Positions 44,361-56,689 of a stretch of 64,000 nt of DNA are shown here, piece by piece. Origin of the DNA: Chrysemys picta bellii. Lineage: Eukaryota > Chordata > Testudines > Emydidae. Every line of letters begins with the position of its first letter. Within the stretch, counting starts at the first letter, position 1. The notes below the pieces were generated by a model that saw only the letters and a list, made by a program, of their open reading frames with translations, was not told the origin of the DNA and made no database searches. The translations under genes were made by a program, and so were the position numbers. The DNA lies in NCBI RefSeq assembly GCF_011386835.1, contig NC_088801.1, forward strand, positions 20,260,824 through 20,324,823. The letters run 5' to 3'.

Positions 44361-46033
44361 ATCCAGAAATCACGTCTCTCATGATCAATTCATGAGAGTT
44401 GGCATGGCTGCACAGAGCTCTTCTTTAGTATATACTTATTCATAGGCATAAACCATAAGGGAGGGACTTCCTGATCAGTTAGTTACTTAAAAAAGGTGAA
44501 TTTTATCATCTAAAATGGATCCCTCATATGAACCCTTTTAATGCTTCAGCTACCCAATTTATACTTTAACTGTATTTTTCTTTTCTCCTGTTTCTGTTTT
44601 CTTCATTTTGCTGGAGAGTTAAGGAAATTATTGCACTCGAGCATTCTTCCTATTTCCTCTGATGCAGGTCATAGGTGGAGTGACATCAGATGACATTTCT
44701 TTGTGGGATAGTTTCGGGAACAACTGTTATCACACCATGGAGGATGCCTTGTTTCTCCCACTCCCATTTTCAGTTCATCTGTACATCTTTGTCTTGCATA
44801 CGGAGGTAAGGTGTTCCTCTTTCATCATAGGAGACAAAGCCTTCATCTTGTTCCTCCTTTAGCTGTCATACTGGGAGCCAATTAAGCTTTCATTCACCCC
44901 AGAAGCATGCAAGTTTATAAGATGTATTTTACCAGCAGGGGATGTAACAAATTACCAGCTAGGCCTGGCTACAGAAATGAAGAAGATATCTTAAAATGAC
45001 ATGGTCTTTACTGATTCCTGCTGAGCCTACATTTTCCCTGTAACTTACATCTTTACGACTTATCAAACCTAGCTAAGCGCTTTGATACACTAAATGCAGA
45101 AAAATATATATTGAAATAGGATAAAAGTTGAGACACAAACTGACAAAAGTGAGGAAACTGAACGTTAAGGCTGACTGGCACCCCACCGTTAATTCACATG
45201 TTTTAGGAAAAAAGGCACATCATCCACTTGAGTTAAAGGAGAAGGATTAGCTCCTTGGAGTTTTGTACTTTTGTGAATTCCTGTCACAATATCATTCATT
45301 ATTTAAGTACAAATTTTCTGCAGCGGAAGTCTTTGTGATTTCTTTTTAAAAGCTGTAACAATTCACATGGACTCAAAAACCTTGTAGTTATTTATGTGTT
45401 TATTTTAAAAGTTTGTTTTCTAGAATAGACTAATGAGATAATACAGCTTGAACTATGTTCTGACCTCAGTAACGCCAATGTACGTCCAGAGTTATCAGAA
45501 GTCAGTGAATACTTCAGATTTATAATGGTGTAACCGACAGCAGAACTCCTTGTGTTCATGCAGGTCTCAAAGAGATGTCAGTCATATACTGCTCCAGCAT
45601 ATTTCAGGGGAATGCACACAGTATATGGCAGGATGCTAAAGGCCAAATCCAGCTTGCCTTGCTTACTTGTACAAGCAGTCCCTTTGAGGTCAGTGGGAGC
45701 AAACAGGAGTGGTGCTGTCAAGGACTCATCTGAGTGAAGCTGATTCCAGAATGCCCCTAGTGCATTTTGTCCACACAAAAAGGCTGGGGGGGGAGGTGAA
45801 GGAAATAATGTATGCCCAGTGGCTCCATGCCAAGCCTTTCACACCCTGCCTCCTCTTGCATGGATTTCTGAACTGTGGAAGTCTACTTACAAGGTCCAGG
45901 ACAAGAAATGGGGGAAGGGAGAGGAGGAAGAGGACTTTGCCAGATGCGTAAGTTTACTTTCACCCCAATATGGATCAAGGATTAAGGTATGGGACCCCAT
46001 TGCACTGATATGAATAGTTAATCATTACTATTA
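44361..46033. other. Non-coding stretch
   Basis: No exon, RNA gene or intact element recognised. Around 45485-45550 there is a 'cagatttataatggtgtaac...cagcagaact' phrase, probably a relative of the old element at 1037. A donor-like GAG|GTAAGG occurs at about 44804 but no supporting coding frame could be identified. Confidence 0.4.
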
Positions 46034-46041
46034 TAATAGAG

Positions 46042-46420
46042 CAGGGGTGGCCAAACTTACTGGCACTCTGAGACACACATGATAATCTTCAGAAGTTCGA
46101 GAGCCGGGCACGCCTGCTGGGACTCAGGGGTTCAGCCCTGCGGGAGGCACCTGCCAGGGCTCAGGGCTTCAGCCATGCTCCTGCTGAAGCCTTGAGCCCT
46201 GGCAGGCACCTCCTGCAGGGCTGAAGCTCTGAGAACTCCTTCCATGCTGGGCAGAAGCCGCTAGCCCTGCCACAAGGAAGAAACTCTGAGCTCCCCCTCC
46301 CCAAGACTGGTAGGTGGAGAATGGAGGAGGAGGGGGAGGGGGCATGAGGGGCTCTGCGAGCCACATTTTATCTGTAAAAGAGCTGCATGCAGCTCACAAG
46401 CCATGGTTTGGCCACCTCTG
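46042..46420. mobile_element. hAT-type MITE (CAGGGGTGGCCAAAC ends)
   Basis: Termini CAGGGGTGGCCAAAC and GTTTGGCCACCTCTG. Exact 8-bp duplication TAATAGAG at 46034-46041 and 46421-46428. The interior is partly palindromic ('gggctcagggcttcagcc' against 'ggctgaagctctgag'-type phrases). The minus-strand frames of 65-67 codons inside are not genes. Confidence 0.92.
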
Positions 46421-49400
46421 TAATAGAGATTTCTACAGAACTTGGATCTGGAGCATCTGGTTTACTATCACCTTTCACCAAGATTATAGGAAACTAATAA
46501 GGCAGCTCCAGTTAAGAGATTGCTGGATGCTGTGAAAGGGAAAACAGGGAGGGGACCTCAGACTAGCACAAGAGTCACAGTGAAATGACCATATAGGCAT
46601 GGAAAAGCTTGTTTGATTGACGCAAGTCCTTCCCTAGGCAAAAATTAATTTACCTCTATAACCAAAACCATTATGAGGCTCAGAATAGTTTGGGTAAGGA
46701 AGGTAGTGAGGAGGTGTCAGTGTTACCTGCGGTTCTTGCAACCCAAAGCTCTTGGTAACTTTTACTCTGTGCGAGGAGATGTCAGGAAATAAATCAGGGG
46801 AGACATGGCCGTCCGACCGATAGACCTGGCACAAACAGGACAACACAAGAGTGCTTTCACTTAAAGCTAAACTTTACTTAGTCTCAAGCACTTACACACG
46901 TCCGCAACAGGTTAGTAAAACACCCCCAAACCTCGATAATTACTGAACCGGAGTGTGGCTCTTGAGTGGCACAGTGGCAGACCGTCTGCCGGTGGGGAAC
47001 ACAAGATGCATCCAGAGGGAGAGACCAGTCCCAAAGAGTCCCCCCATCTCAAGCTTTTCCCCCTTATTTATACATTAGTAATACAATGACATGTCCCTTA
47101 AAGAAAACTTGTCAAGCAAACAGTTCCAATGGGCAAGCAAGAGGCTCCTTCTGTTTATTGAGTAACCAGGTGTGGGTTTTTCCAGAGTCTGCAGCCTTGA
47201 GACCCCAATAGACATTCCTGGGGCATATCCTGCTCTTTTAAAATGCATGTATCAGCAACTTCAACACAATTCTTATCAGGAAGGATGCGGGGTCAAGCTG
47301 CCCTTTCTGAGGCACCCAAAACCCCCTCCCCTCCTGCCTTGTTCAAGCTGAGACTTCCTTTTAACAGCTTGCTTTTAACAATAAGCCACAGTGGTTTCAA
47401 GCACTTTACTGGTTTGCCAAAGTCTCCCCGTACATCAGCATGGCCTTTACTCTCTCCCCCATCCCTTAGCTGTGGACTTCTGTGGGCAGGGACCTTGTGA
47501 CCTGCTGTCCTTCCTTACAACCTGTCTCTTCTTCACGTGTGACCAAGCAGTTCACTCTCCTGCTTTGGCATTTGGGCTTCCTTCAGAGATGGCCATGGCC
47601 ATGTAACTTGCTTTCCTCATTTCCAGTGAGGAATCTTTTTATGGGCTGGATGGCTGGTCCACTTCCTTGATAAGGGGTAATGGGACCCGCTCCACTTGGT
47701 TCTGATTATCTCTGTAAGCTCCCTTTTTTTAATCTCTCTGGGGCTAATGCAGTTCTTGTTACCTGGATTTGAAATGATCCACTCTGCATGTTCATTATGA
47801 GGTATTTGTGTGTCTCTATATTTACACATACCTTTACTTTACATATCATTACAGCCACTGTATCTGTTTGATCCATATTACTTGGGTACTGTTGTATGTT
47901 AATGGGGTCACATGTATCTAATTCTATATTTGTATCTGTTTATAATATGTACCTTGATATTACATGAATACTTGTGCTGTGTACCCTGAATGGGCTGTTT
48001 TTGCAGCCTTTATGATAACTCTATAAACATACACTGAGAGAGTTTATAACTGCCTGAGTATTCAGATAAGTTTTAGAATGACCATTTCAGTTTTATAAAA
48101 TAGACTCATTTTGGGGGTGCTTTCAGTGGCTCAAATTGAAATTCCTTCATGGGTCCTGCACTAAATTGTTTCAAAAGTCTTAAGTTAAAAGAAAACATGA
48201 TGGGCTGGTTTTTCATTGCTACACTCCTTTTTGTGTGCAAGTGCCATTCTGAGCTAGTAGCATTTTACACTCTGCATGGGTATAAATGTCTACAAAAATA
48301 CAAGCTACTGGATAATCAGGCCCTGCTTGTTTAAATATAAAAGTCAATTAGAAGTCTGACAGACAGGGGTCCTGGAAACAATATTTAGCTTGAAAGAAAA
48401 GGTAAAGTCCTAAGCAGGTTAGTGTTGGACTGAGTCCAGTTCTAAACTATTTCAGTTCAGAGAGTCATGCAGACTGGCCGCGTGCCTCCAGTTCAGAAAA
48501 GGAATGTTAAAAGAAGAACTGGCAAATGAAATTAGAACAAGGAGAGGATGGAGACACCGAAAGAAGAAAGATTTGAAATTGTTTTTTGAAGAGATCTATT
48601 TGTCACCTGAAAGTTTTAAAATGTTCTTTATTGGTGTTTTCATGTAAGGTAAATACATCATGAAAATCAATACATCCATAGCCCATGGCTCCTAGTCTCA
48701 CCAGGAGGAAAAATGTGCAAACCAGCCTCACTAAGAAGTCCACCAAGTTGCCTAATAGGAGAGAGATCTGCAAATATTTCTAATACATTTCCATATTACA
48801 TCATACCAATGGTCTCACATTGTGCCAAAACAATCCTTAGCAATGGTCTGAGAGGCCAACATTAGAATAAGATTGCTTTCAGCCAGTGCTTAAAACTAAA
48901 TAAATACATAAAATAAAATCTTAGATTCCACTAATGGCTCCACTCAGCTCAGCTGAGAATGAATCACTCACGCATTTATCAGATAAAACAAATATGATTT
49001 TTTATTGTGAACTACCTGACATTAGCAGTGATAAAGAAATCTGAAATTGGCACGAATGAGTTGTATTTGAATACAGAATAGTGAGAGGTATAAAGATCAG
49101 CCTTTAGAATGGTTATGAACAGACATACAAATGTAATATTTTCCTTCATTCTTTCAAGTTGGTCAGGAGTATAAGTAATAGGTAGATACAATAAGGTACA
49201 CAGACAAACTTTGCCAAAAATATAGTATAGTAAAACTAGTATAATTATTATTTGCAGAGTGTAAGAAATCCATAAGTGGTCTTATGACTGGCACTATTTC
49301 TTGATTGAGGTTAATAAAGTGAAAAGCTGGCAAAAGTAGAAACTTCTTTATTAATGTTTCTTTTCCAGGATAAGTGGTGATTGGAGTCACAGATTCAGGT

Positions 49401-50509
49401 ACTTGTATTACGTATCTGTTTTCAAATTGTTCATCTTCTGCATTGTCATCAGCTGTCAGATTTTATTAGTCCATCCATCACCTGTAGATGAACTATTTGG
49501 TAAGTTTTTCATAACACCCAAACCTCTAACTTACTGATAGTTCTATGCCTTTTTGTGCCATATAACAGAATGGACTACATGCCAGTTCTTGGGGTTCCTC
49601 TACATTTTGAGGATAATTACCCTAAACTGGAAAATAATGTACACTATTGGGCTCAGCTAGTAATTGGTCTCTCCTGTAAAGAGAACAGAATTCTCCATTC
49701 CCTGCAATACCAAAACAACTATTTACAGATATTTTTTACATGTGAGGGAAACATGGACTCTAAGTCTCCTCATTAGTTCCATGAGCTATTAATGGCAATT
49801 TAACTTGGACTATAAAGATACTGTATTTTACAGATATTGTTTGTATGCTTGTCATGAGAAAGCTGAGATAGATAGTCAGCATAATATGGTCTACTGATTT
49901 CCTATATTCAATGCTACCATTATAAGATGAAAGAATTATAGTCAATAACGCAGCCTTGCAGCTGCTAAATTTGGTATAGCTGTTGTAGGCCATAAAGGCT
50001 TGTAGTTAGTCACTCACTAGTGTCAACTTTTCAAATTGATTTTTTTTTTACTTCATAGATCAAAGATTTTCTTTTGTGTTGACTCTAATGTTTTGTAATT
50101 TAAAGGAACACAGGTTAAAAGTAAAATATATTAAAAATCCTTAACTGTGTTAATAAAATTAATTTGAGATTATGAAAAGTAGAGCTGAGTGAAACTTTTT
50201 TGACAAATAGTTTATTCATGGGAAAATGCAGTTTTAGTTGACCCAGAACTATTCACAAATTTGTCAAATACTTTTGCCTTCCCTGCTTTTGTTTTTCTTT
50301 TCCAGGACTTTGCTACTATTTAGAAAATGGTCAGAGGGGGAGACCTCTTTATAATTTTTAACCCAGTCTTCTTAGCATATGCACAACTGGCATGTGACCA
50401 GGATCCATCACTGAATTTGGTCCACTGGTTGGATCATTAGCGTCCCCGGCTTGGGCTGGGTACTGACAGGGACTGCAACATTAAATTCCCTCCTCTGCCT
50501 GATGTAAAG

Positions 50510-50712
50510 AAAGGGTTTGAACTTGATTCTCCTACTGGGCTAAAGAGTGGCCCAATCATTGCACCATGGGATAGTCCCAGGTGGATGACTTTCAATCTCT
50601 CCTGTTAAAGCTGTTCCACTTTGTATAAATAAGTATTCATCAGACCAAGGATTTGAACTTAGATCTCCCACCCTCCAGATAACTACCTAACCCACCATGC
50701 TGTAGAATTGCT
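50510..50712 (-). repeat. Two antisense tRNA-derived SINE heads
   Basis: On the minus strand both 50641-50712 ('ggtgggttaggtagttatc', 'agatctaagttcaaatcc') and about 50510-50590 ('caatgattgggccac', 'gagaatcaagttcaaacc') show A-box and B-box-like stretches. They are close in sequence and orientation, so they may be a tandem or double insertion. Confidence 0.45.
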
Positions 50713-50992
50713 TTAACTCTAGTGCCTTGGTCCAATGTCTATTCATTGTCATTATGAATGACTCTGAATTGCCACTGTGATTTATAAACTGCCCAGGTAA
50801 CTCCCTTCTAGCTACCTCATCCTCTGTCTGTTTTGTGAATCTAGCTCTATAAAAATGATAAATAATTCCATTTTGGGTCAAACATTTTGATGAAATCTTT
50901 TCACAGCTTTTGGATTTGTTTCATATTGAACCAAAAATATTTTTCAAATTTTCTGAACTGCCAGGAGTCAAATGAGCTATATGCTTTCAGCC

Positions 50993-51014
50993 AGCCTCTC
51001 TCTCTCTCTCTCTG
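50993..51014. repeat. (TC)n microsatellite
   Basis: An uninterrupted CT run of about 20 bp following 'ccagcc'. Confidence 0.8.
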
Positions 51015-51431
51015 AACCAAGAAGGGAAGGTTAGGCATTTTAGTCCCCAGGACAGTTAAGATTACAGTCCAGGGCACTGGCAAGGCCTTCTGGGAAAGGG
51101 GTTGGGTCTTTCAGAACAGGAAGGGATGCAGAGGAAGCCAGAGGGGCTAAGGAGCCTCTTCTAGAAAAAGGGGTAAGTAGCACATTCTTGTTTGTTTGTT
51201 TTTCATTTTGCATATGCTGAGCTTTTATTTGAAAAGTCTTTGAGGCTGACCTATCTGGGGAGAGGCTGGGCTACTTTCACAAAGACTGAGGGCAAGAAAG
51301 CCCTGATAGGGGAAGTGTTTTGTTTGTTCTGGAAAAGAACTCCATAGGTGTGGACCTTTGTTTGGTTTGGTCTGCCACAACAGGCACAGTCAGCACAATT
51401 TAGCTCGAGCCCTTGTTAAGTAAAAGGAAAC

Positions 51432-51600
51432 ATGGAGGAGGTTCTAAAGTACCTGGTTCAACAGGAGCAGCCAAGAACAGCAGTAGTGAGACAGTTGGCT
51501 AAGCAAGACCAATAGCAACAATTTATGAGAGCAACAAGAGGCCCTTGAACAGTTCCTGGAGCAGCTCATACAACAGCTTGCTATTTCTGGGCCACTCACA
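51432..51600 (+). pseudogene. Possible gag-like remnant of an LTR retroelement
   Basis: From the ATG at 51432 the plus strand encodes a glutamine-rich stretch (MEEVLKYLVQQEQPRTAVVR) with a stop soon after and further Gln/Leu-rich sequence beyond. Gln-rich coiled-coil starts of this kind are seen in gag proteins of Gypsy-like and retroviral elements in reptiles. No other domain, LTR or primer-binding site was found, so this could be coincidence. Confidence 0.25.
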
Positions 51601-53444
51601 GATCTAAATCTGCTGGCCAGTTTGGAAGTAAGAGCCAATCTGATTATATAATATTGAAGTATATTTGGCTCCCTCTGAGAGGATTGCCATAGTAGCCTAC
51701 GGGGATTTGCTTTGTGCCTGAAACAGATAGCTCAGATGGCTTGTCTGGGTGTGAACTAAGATTTGGCCCAGAATTTTGACCTCTGGGGAGAAATAAGGCA
51801 TCCTGGACTGGAATAGGGATCTTCAAGGAGACTTTTCCTACGAGAACAAGCACCCAAATAGAGGGTATACAGCAGTCCAAGTAGCTGACAAAATTGCCAT
51901 ATTCGGTTTCCTAGTCCTGGAGGAATAAGAAAGGTGGGCCTGAACGTTAGTCTGGCTGCTGGTGAAGAAACATTAAAGGTCTCCTGGAGCTGATAATTGA
52001 GGAGGAGAACTTGAAAGTGCCTCTTATGAAGAGCATCACGGTGTGTGGCTAGTAAGGGGGGATGCTCTGTCAGGACTTTCTATCTATATCTGTTTGAGGT
52101 AGACTAAGCATAGCCACATTCTAGCGGGGCCAATAATTACACCTTGTCCTGATCCTATCTTACAAGAAAGGACCTTGCCTGAAGGAATTGTGTGTAGGGT
52201 TTTGCTGTTGTAAATTCAGATTGTGAAGTTCCATCCCATCTACAAAAATCCAGGAATTAAAGCACAAGGTTTTGCGGGTGGGGTTGTTTATGAGTTTGAT
52301 TGGGGAAGATGGAGTGAGGCTTTGTCCAACTGGATTGGTTGGGAAATGAGGCTTCTGAGTTAGAAGAATCTTTTGTAGTTCTGACACCTAGCATCTTAAC
52401 AAATTCCTTTAATGTAGTAGCTGAACGGTGGCAAGTGGTTGGTGCATCAGCTGATATCATGAATAAAGTAACAGAATAAACTAAAAGGTTAATACCTTAG
52501 ATATCTCATGTAGGTCTAAAATAAATCACATCAATGACAGTTGGTTTTCAAGTAAGAGGTAGTCTGGAATCCAGGTATAGCATATTCAGTTATGCAGATA
52601 TGTTCTAGCTAGCAAGAATACTAACCATACTTTTCATCCTGATCATCAATATTCTATTATAATACAAGAAAGGGATACAGCAAGTAGAAATATAATTTTG
52701 AAGTATGTTGCATCAGAACTAGTGCTTTTAGAGTTAATCTGTAGGTAAGAAAAGAGATGTAAACAGATATTACTACCTGCACGGTCTTAGGCAGTGATGC
52801 CATCATTATCTGTTAAAAGAAATACAGAACATGAATTTAGAACTTGGATGATAAGGAGAAGGTGACTTTCAGATATATTGTTTTAGAATGTTAAAGGTGT
52901 CTGTAAATTCTAAACCTAAATACTCTGGTTAAATTTAATCAATTACAGTAATGTGGCTTTACACCGGGGATGAATTTGACCCATTATGTTACGGAGCTTC
53001 TTTGTTTTATAAGCCTTGAAGTTCATATTTCATTCTATGACAACAGGAAGTCTGAGATCAAGCACTCTGAGTGGCAACATATTTTCAGCTATTACATATT
53101 TTTAAAAATCTATCATTTTAATAATTTACTAAAAGTGTTTTGATGTTTCTCTTCTGAATGGCATTTGTAATTCGACCTCAAGATACCTCCTGAGGATCTC
53201 TACATGCTCCTCATTTTACCTCATAAAAAATTAATTTTTCTTCTAATTGCTGTAATCTTGGAGTAACTTTGTGCTAATCGCAGTTGCCATAAATTTCTGA
53301 AGTTTGTAACAACTCCGTGGTAAAACTGAAATTTACACAAATTGCCCTTTGTTCCCCACAATCATCATAACTTACAATAACAATACCTCACTCGCTGGGG
53401 CAGCCAGTATTCAAGCAAACAGCCTGTTGTTGTGGTAAGCACAG

Positions 53445-53545
53445 ACAATGTGCTTGGCACTGTGCAAGGCATAAATATAATATAATAAACCTTGCCCATA
53501 GGAGCTAAAAGGGAACGTGACAAAATGCACCAGGAGACCCCAAAG
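53445..53545 (-). repeat. Old MIR/CORE-like SINE trace, antisense
   Basis: 'aatgtgcttggcactgtgcaaggc' followed by 'aaaccttgcccataggagct' is the antisense layout of the same SINE type as at 12715. Confidence 0.45.
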
Positions 53546-54102
53546 AAGTCATTAACATAGGGCCAGATTGTGCTCTCTTACACCTTCTGGTTTCTCGGCA
53601 CACCAATGCAGCTTAACTACCAATGGAGGGATTTGAAGTCAGAAAGATTTGACTTGTTTGGCAGGGCAGGAAAGTCATTTTAGTAGCTGTGTTTTGGATG
53701 GATTGGAGGAGAGTGATTTAGATGAGTGGGGCGGGGGCAAGTGGGGAGAGGACAGGAGAAAGGAGAAGAGATGACTCTGCCATCTAGTTACTTTACATTA
53801 TAAAGCAGCATTTCAATGCAGTTGCAACCACACAGTGAAAATGGGAAGAGGTGGGAATTAGGTGCCGATATGGACAGGGGCAGAACATGTCTGACTGAAT
53901 AGGGGAAGCGAATGGTAAACAAGGGCAGAATGGGGGAGGTTTCCTAATTCTCCCCCACCTCCCAACAGCTCCTATTCCTATTCCCCCCCACCTTGAACAA
54001 CCTTCCCATAGCGACTCCACCTGCACCCCTGTTTCACTCCAGTGTCCCTCCAGGCACCTTGCCTCCTGCCCTACCCCCACCCTGCAGAGTCCTCCAGTTA
54101 CC

Positions 54103-55204
54103 TGTATGTGATTGTCTGTACCCCATGTTCAGACTTTTTTTTACAAGACTATTATAAATTTTGTACACAATATGCCTTGTGAGGTATCATTTGAAAACCC
54201 ATAATCTGCTGAACATTATTATCCTGATAAAATATATGTGGCAATATTGTATGTAAAGTTATAAGAGTCTACTGTATAACATTGCTGTAACATGTTCCAA
54301 AGTTAGAAAGTCGGGCCCAAATCAGTTCTTTAGAGACAAAGATACTGGCATGCCCTGACGGGTATCAACAAAGTCAAGTGGGCTATCACTTAGTTAAGCG
54401 GCCATTTTCAGGCAGGGGAAGGAGTAAACAAGAAATTTACAGTTCATAAGGATGGTTCAAACCTCACATCGACAAGAGATTATTTTGTCACCATGACTCG
54501 GCAAGGATGTTTCTAGCACAAGAAATTGAATTATAAAGAGGGGAGAAAAACGCTTGACCTCACTCTCCTTCATCTCTGCTCATGACATCAACAACTCCTA
54601 AAGAACTGAATTTGGGGAGGCTCTTCAGCCAGTACAGACTGCTGTAAGCTTATGATGAGAAAAACCTTTTGCTTTTAAGTTAATAGTTTTTAAAGTGAGG
54701 CTATTAGCTCAAGTTTTATATTTTTATTTCTTTTCTAACCAATCCTGATTTTTATGCATCATTGCCTATAGCCACTTAAAATCTTTTTCTTTCTGTAGTT
54801 AACAAATTTGTTTCACCATTTTATCTAACCATTGTGTTCGGACTAAAGTATGTGGGGAAACTCCATTTGGGATAACAAAGCTGGAGCATATCATTTTCCA
54901 TTGATGAAATGACGGACTTTATATGAGGTTGTGTTTGTGTTGGACTGTACAAGATGCACATTTCTAGGGAAAAGTCTGGAACTAGAGAGCTTGCTGGTGT
55001 TGCTCTGCAGTTTAATTCATAGGTGGTTAGCTAGTAGCACTCAGTATTGTGTAACTGGGAGCAAGTTACATGCTGGAGAGTGTGTTTTAACTGGCCAGGA
55101 GTGGCTGTTCTCACAGTAAAGCTGTGAAAGAGGCACTATAGGTTGGAGAACTGCAGGGGACACAGCTGTTCAACAGTCCAGATTATACCCTAGGGAATGT
55201 CACA
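54103..55204 (+). mobile_element. Probable LTR of an old endogenous retrovirus-like element
   Basis: About 1.1 kb running from TGTATGTGATTG to GAATGTCACA has the general layout of an LTR (TG start, CA end, T-rich middle) and resembles a family I associate with turtles. I could not find a target-site duplication or a clear AATAAA, so ends and class are uncertain. Confidence 0.4.
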
Positions 55205-55284
55205 CCTTGGTTACACCCAAGTTGCCTTTGACTCTCCTCAAGACCTGACACACATTTTGAGGTGTTCAGGAAGTAAACTCCTGC

Positions 55285-55680
55285 TTCCATAGGTGCTGAC
55301 TTTTTTATTTTTCCACCCCCGCTCCACCCTGAGGCCCCGCCCCTCCCCCACCCCCTCCCCTGAGGCCCTTCCCCTGCTCTGCCCCCTCCTTGAGTCTCCT
55401 GCCTGCTCTCTGCTCTCCGCTGTTCCCCAGCCACCAAACAGCTGATCGGCAGGGCTGCCCAGAGGATTCAGGGGGCCCGGGGCAAAGCAATTTTGGGTGC
55501 CCCTTCCATAAAAAAAAGTTGCAATACTATAGAATACTATATTGTCGTGGTGGCCCCTGTGGGGCCCAGGGCCTGGGGCAAATTGCCCCACTTGCCCCCC
55601 TTTGGGCGGCCCTGCTGATCAGCAGAGTTGGCACTATGCCTGCTTCCACTGCTGGGGTGGGAGAGAAGGAGCCCTGTGAG
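55285..55680. repeat. Older C-rich MITE-like element hosting the 55450-55614 insertion
   Basis: Both flanks of the inner MITE are GC/CT-rich ('ccataggtgctgactt', 'gaggccccgcccctcc'; then 'gcagagttggcactatgcc'). They look like one element of the 'ataggtgctg' type. Its own ends are not defined. Confidence 0.4.
55450..55614. mobile_element. 165-bp hAT-type MITE (CAGGGCTGCCC ends), nested
   Basis: Termini CAGGGCTGCCCAGAGG and TTTGGGCGGCCCTG are inverted repeats. Flanks CTGATCGG (55442-55449) and CTGATCAG (55615-55622) form an 8-bp duplication with one mismatch. A related start, CAGGCCCGCC, occurs at 19062. Confidence 0.85.
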
Positions 55681-55885
55681 GGAAGTTAGTAACTTGACAT
55701 TTTACTCCAGTGATGCCACACACACAGCTGCAGTTTTATGAGAGTTAAAAAGAAGTTTGCTTGACATATTTTCTTCATTTTCCATCATAGCATTGGGTTC
55801 ATAGAAGGAAAAAACGAGAGAGTAGTGTTATTCTACAGCTTGTGGCAGTGTTACAAACAACGGAAAGGAAAATTATACAAAACTA

Positions 55886-55888
<3 letters not shown>

Positions 55889-55968
<80 letters not shown>
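55889..55968. repeat. (GT)40 microsatellite
   Basis: Eighty bases of uninterrupted GT. The Cys/Val and Thr/His strings read from it are artefacts. Perfect arrays of this length are normally highly polymorphic, and the assembled length may be inexact. Confidence 0.98.
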
Positions 55969-55970
<2 letters not shown>

Positions 55971-56399
55971 TTCAACAGGAAATGGTTTTACAGGTAAAGA
56001 AAAATGTGAAGTACAAAGGGCATGTAAAATGCAGGATAACATAAAGTATCCAATAAAGTCCCAGGTTATTTATTTGCCACTATGGAGAATTAAATAGATC
56101 ATTGAAGTAATTTCTGTTCATGTGTAAGAGTTTTAAAGTATTAGCTGTGGTGATGTCTATGATGTGTTATTTATTGCGTATTGTCTGAAATGTTTTACTT
56201 CCAGCAGCTTGTCACATAAACTTGGTTTCCAATAACTTGCCACAATTAATAGTTGCCAGAGGATTCTGTGGTTATAACAGACAAGGACTTCAGCAGAACA
56301 CCATTCATTACTGAGGCTGGTTTGATTGCTGCATTAAGGTTTATGTTACCAGATTCTTCAACTGATGGCATTTGCTACAGGTGTAGAAGCGTTGCCTAA

Positions 56400-56684
56400 G
56401 GGCTTGTCTATACTTACGCGCTAGTTCGGCGGCTGGCAATCGAACTTCTGGGTTCGATTTATCGCGTCTTGTCTGGACGCAATAAATCGAACACAGAAGT
56501 GCTCCCCGTCGACTCCGGTAATCCTGCTTGGCGCGAGGAGTATGCGGAGTCGACGGGGGAGCCTGCCTGCCGCGTCTGGACCGCAGTAAGTTCGAACTAA
56601 GGTATGTCGACTTCAGCTACGTTATTCACGTAGCTGAAGTTGCGTACCTTAGTTCGAATTGGGGGGTTAGTGCAGACCAGGCCT
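56400..56684. mobile_element. CpG-rich MITE with GGGCTTGTCTA ends
   Basis: The left end GGGCTTGTCTATACTTAC is mirrored by GTGCAGACCAGGCCT on the right. The middle contains inverted blocks (TCGACTCCG against CGGAGTCGA). Next to the right end is a 68-bp near-perfect hairpin at 56591-56658. It stands out as a CpG-rich patch in AT-rich DNA and could be mistaken for a promoter. TSD not resolved. Confidence 0.75.
56591..56658. repeat. Hairpin within the 56400-56684 MITE
   Basis: TTCGAACTAAGGTATGTCGA at the left is paired by TTGCGTACCTTAGTTCGAA at the right, around the central CAGCTACGT/ACGTAGCTG and a short loop 'tattc'. Only about three mismatches occur across arms of some 31 bp. Confidence 0.85.
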
Positions 56685-56689
56685 CAGAT

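Larger units (their letters stand above)
46429..54100. other. Long non-coding stretch with old repeats
   Basis: No host exon is recognised in about 7.7 kb. About 46830-47800 may be an antisense LTR of an old retroelement, but no ends were found. 47830-50330 is AT-rich and mostly unique to my eye. SINE heads lie near 50510-50712 and a possible gag remnant near 51430-51600. About 53445-53545 is an old SINE trace and 53559-53630 a 'gggccagattgtgctc' element. Confidence 0.35.

Noticed and set aside
44662..44862. 66-codon plus-strand frame containing a donor-like GAG|GTAAGG
   Set aside because: No acceptor with matching phase, no recognisable peptide and no CpG or repeat context supporting an exon; the donor match alone is expected by chance.
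55825..56097. 90-codon frame with a Cys-Val repeat and a 63-codon frame with a Thr-His repeat
   Set aside because: Direct translations of the (GT)40 microsatellite.
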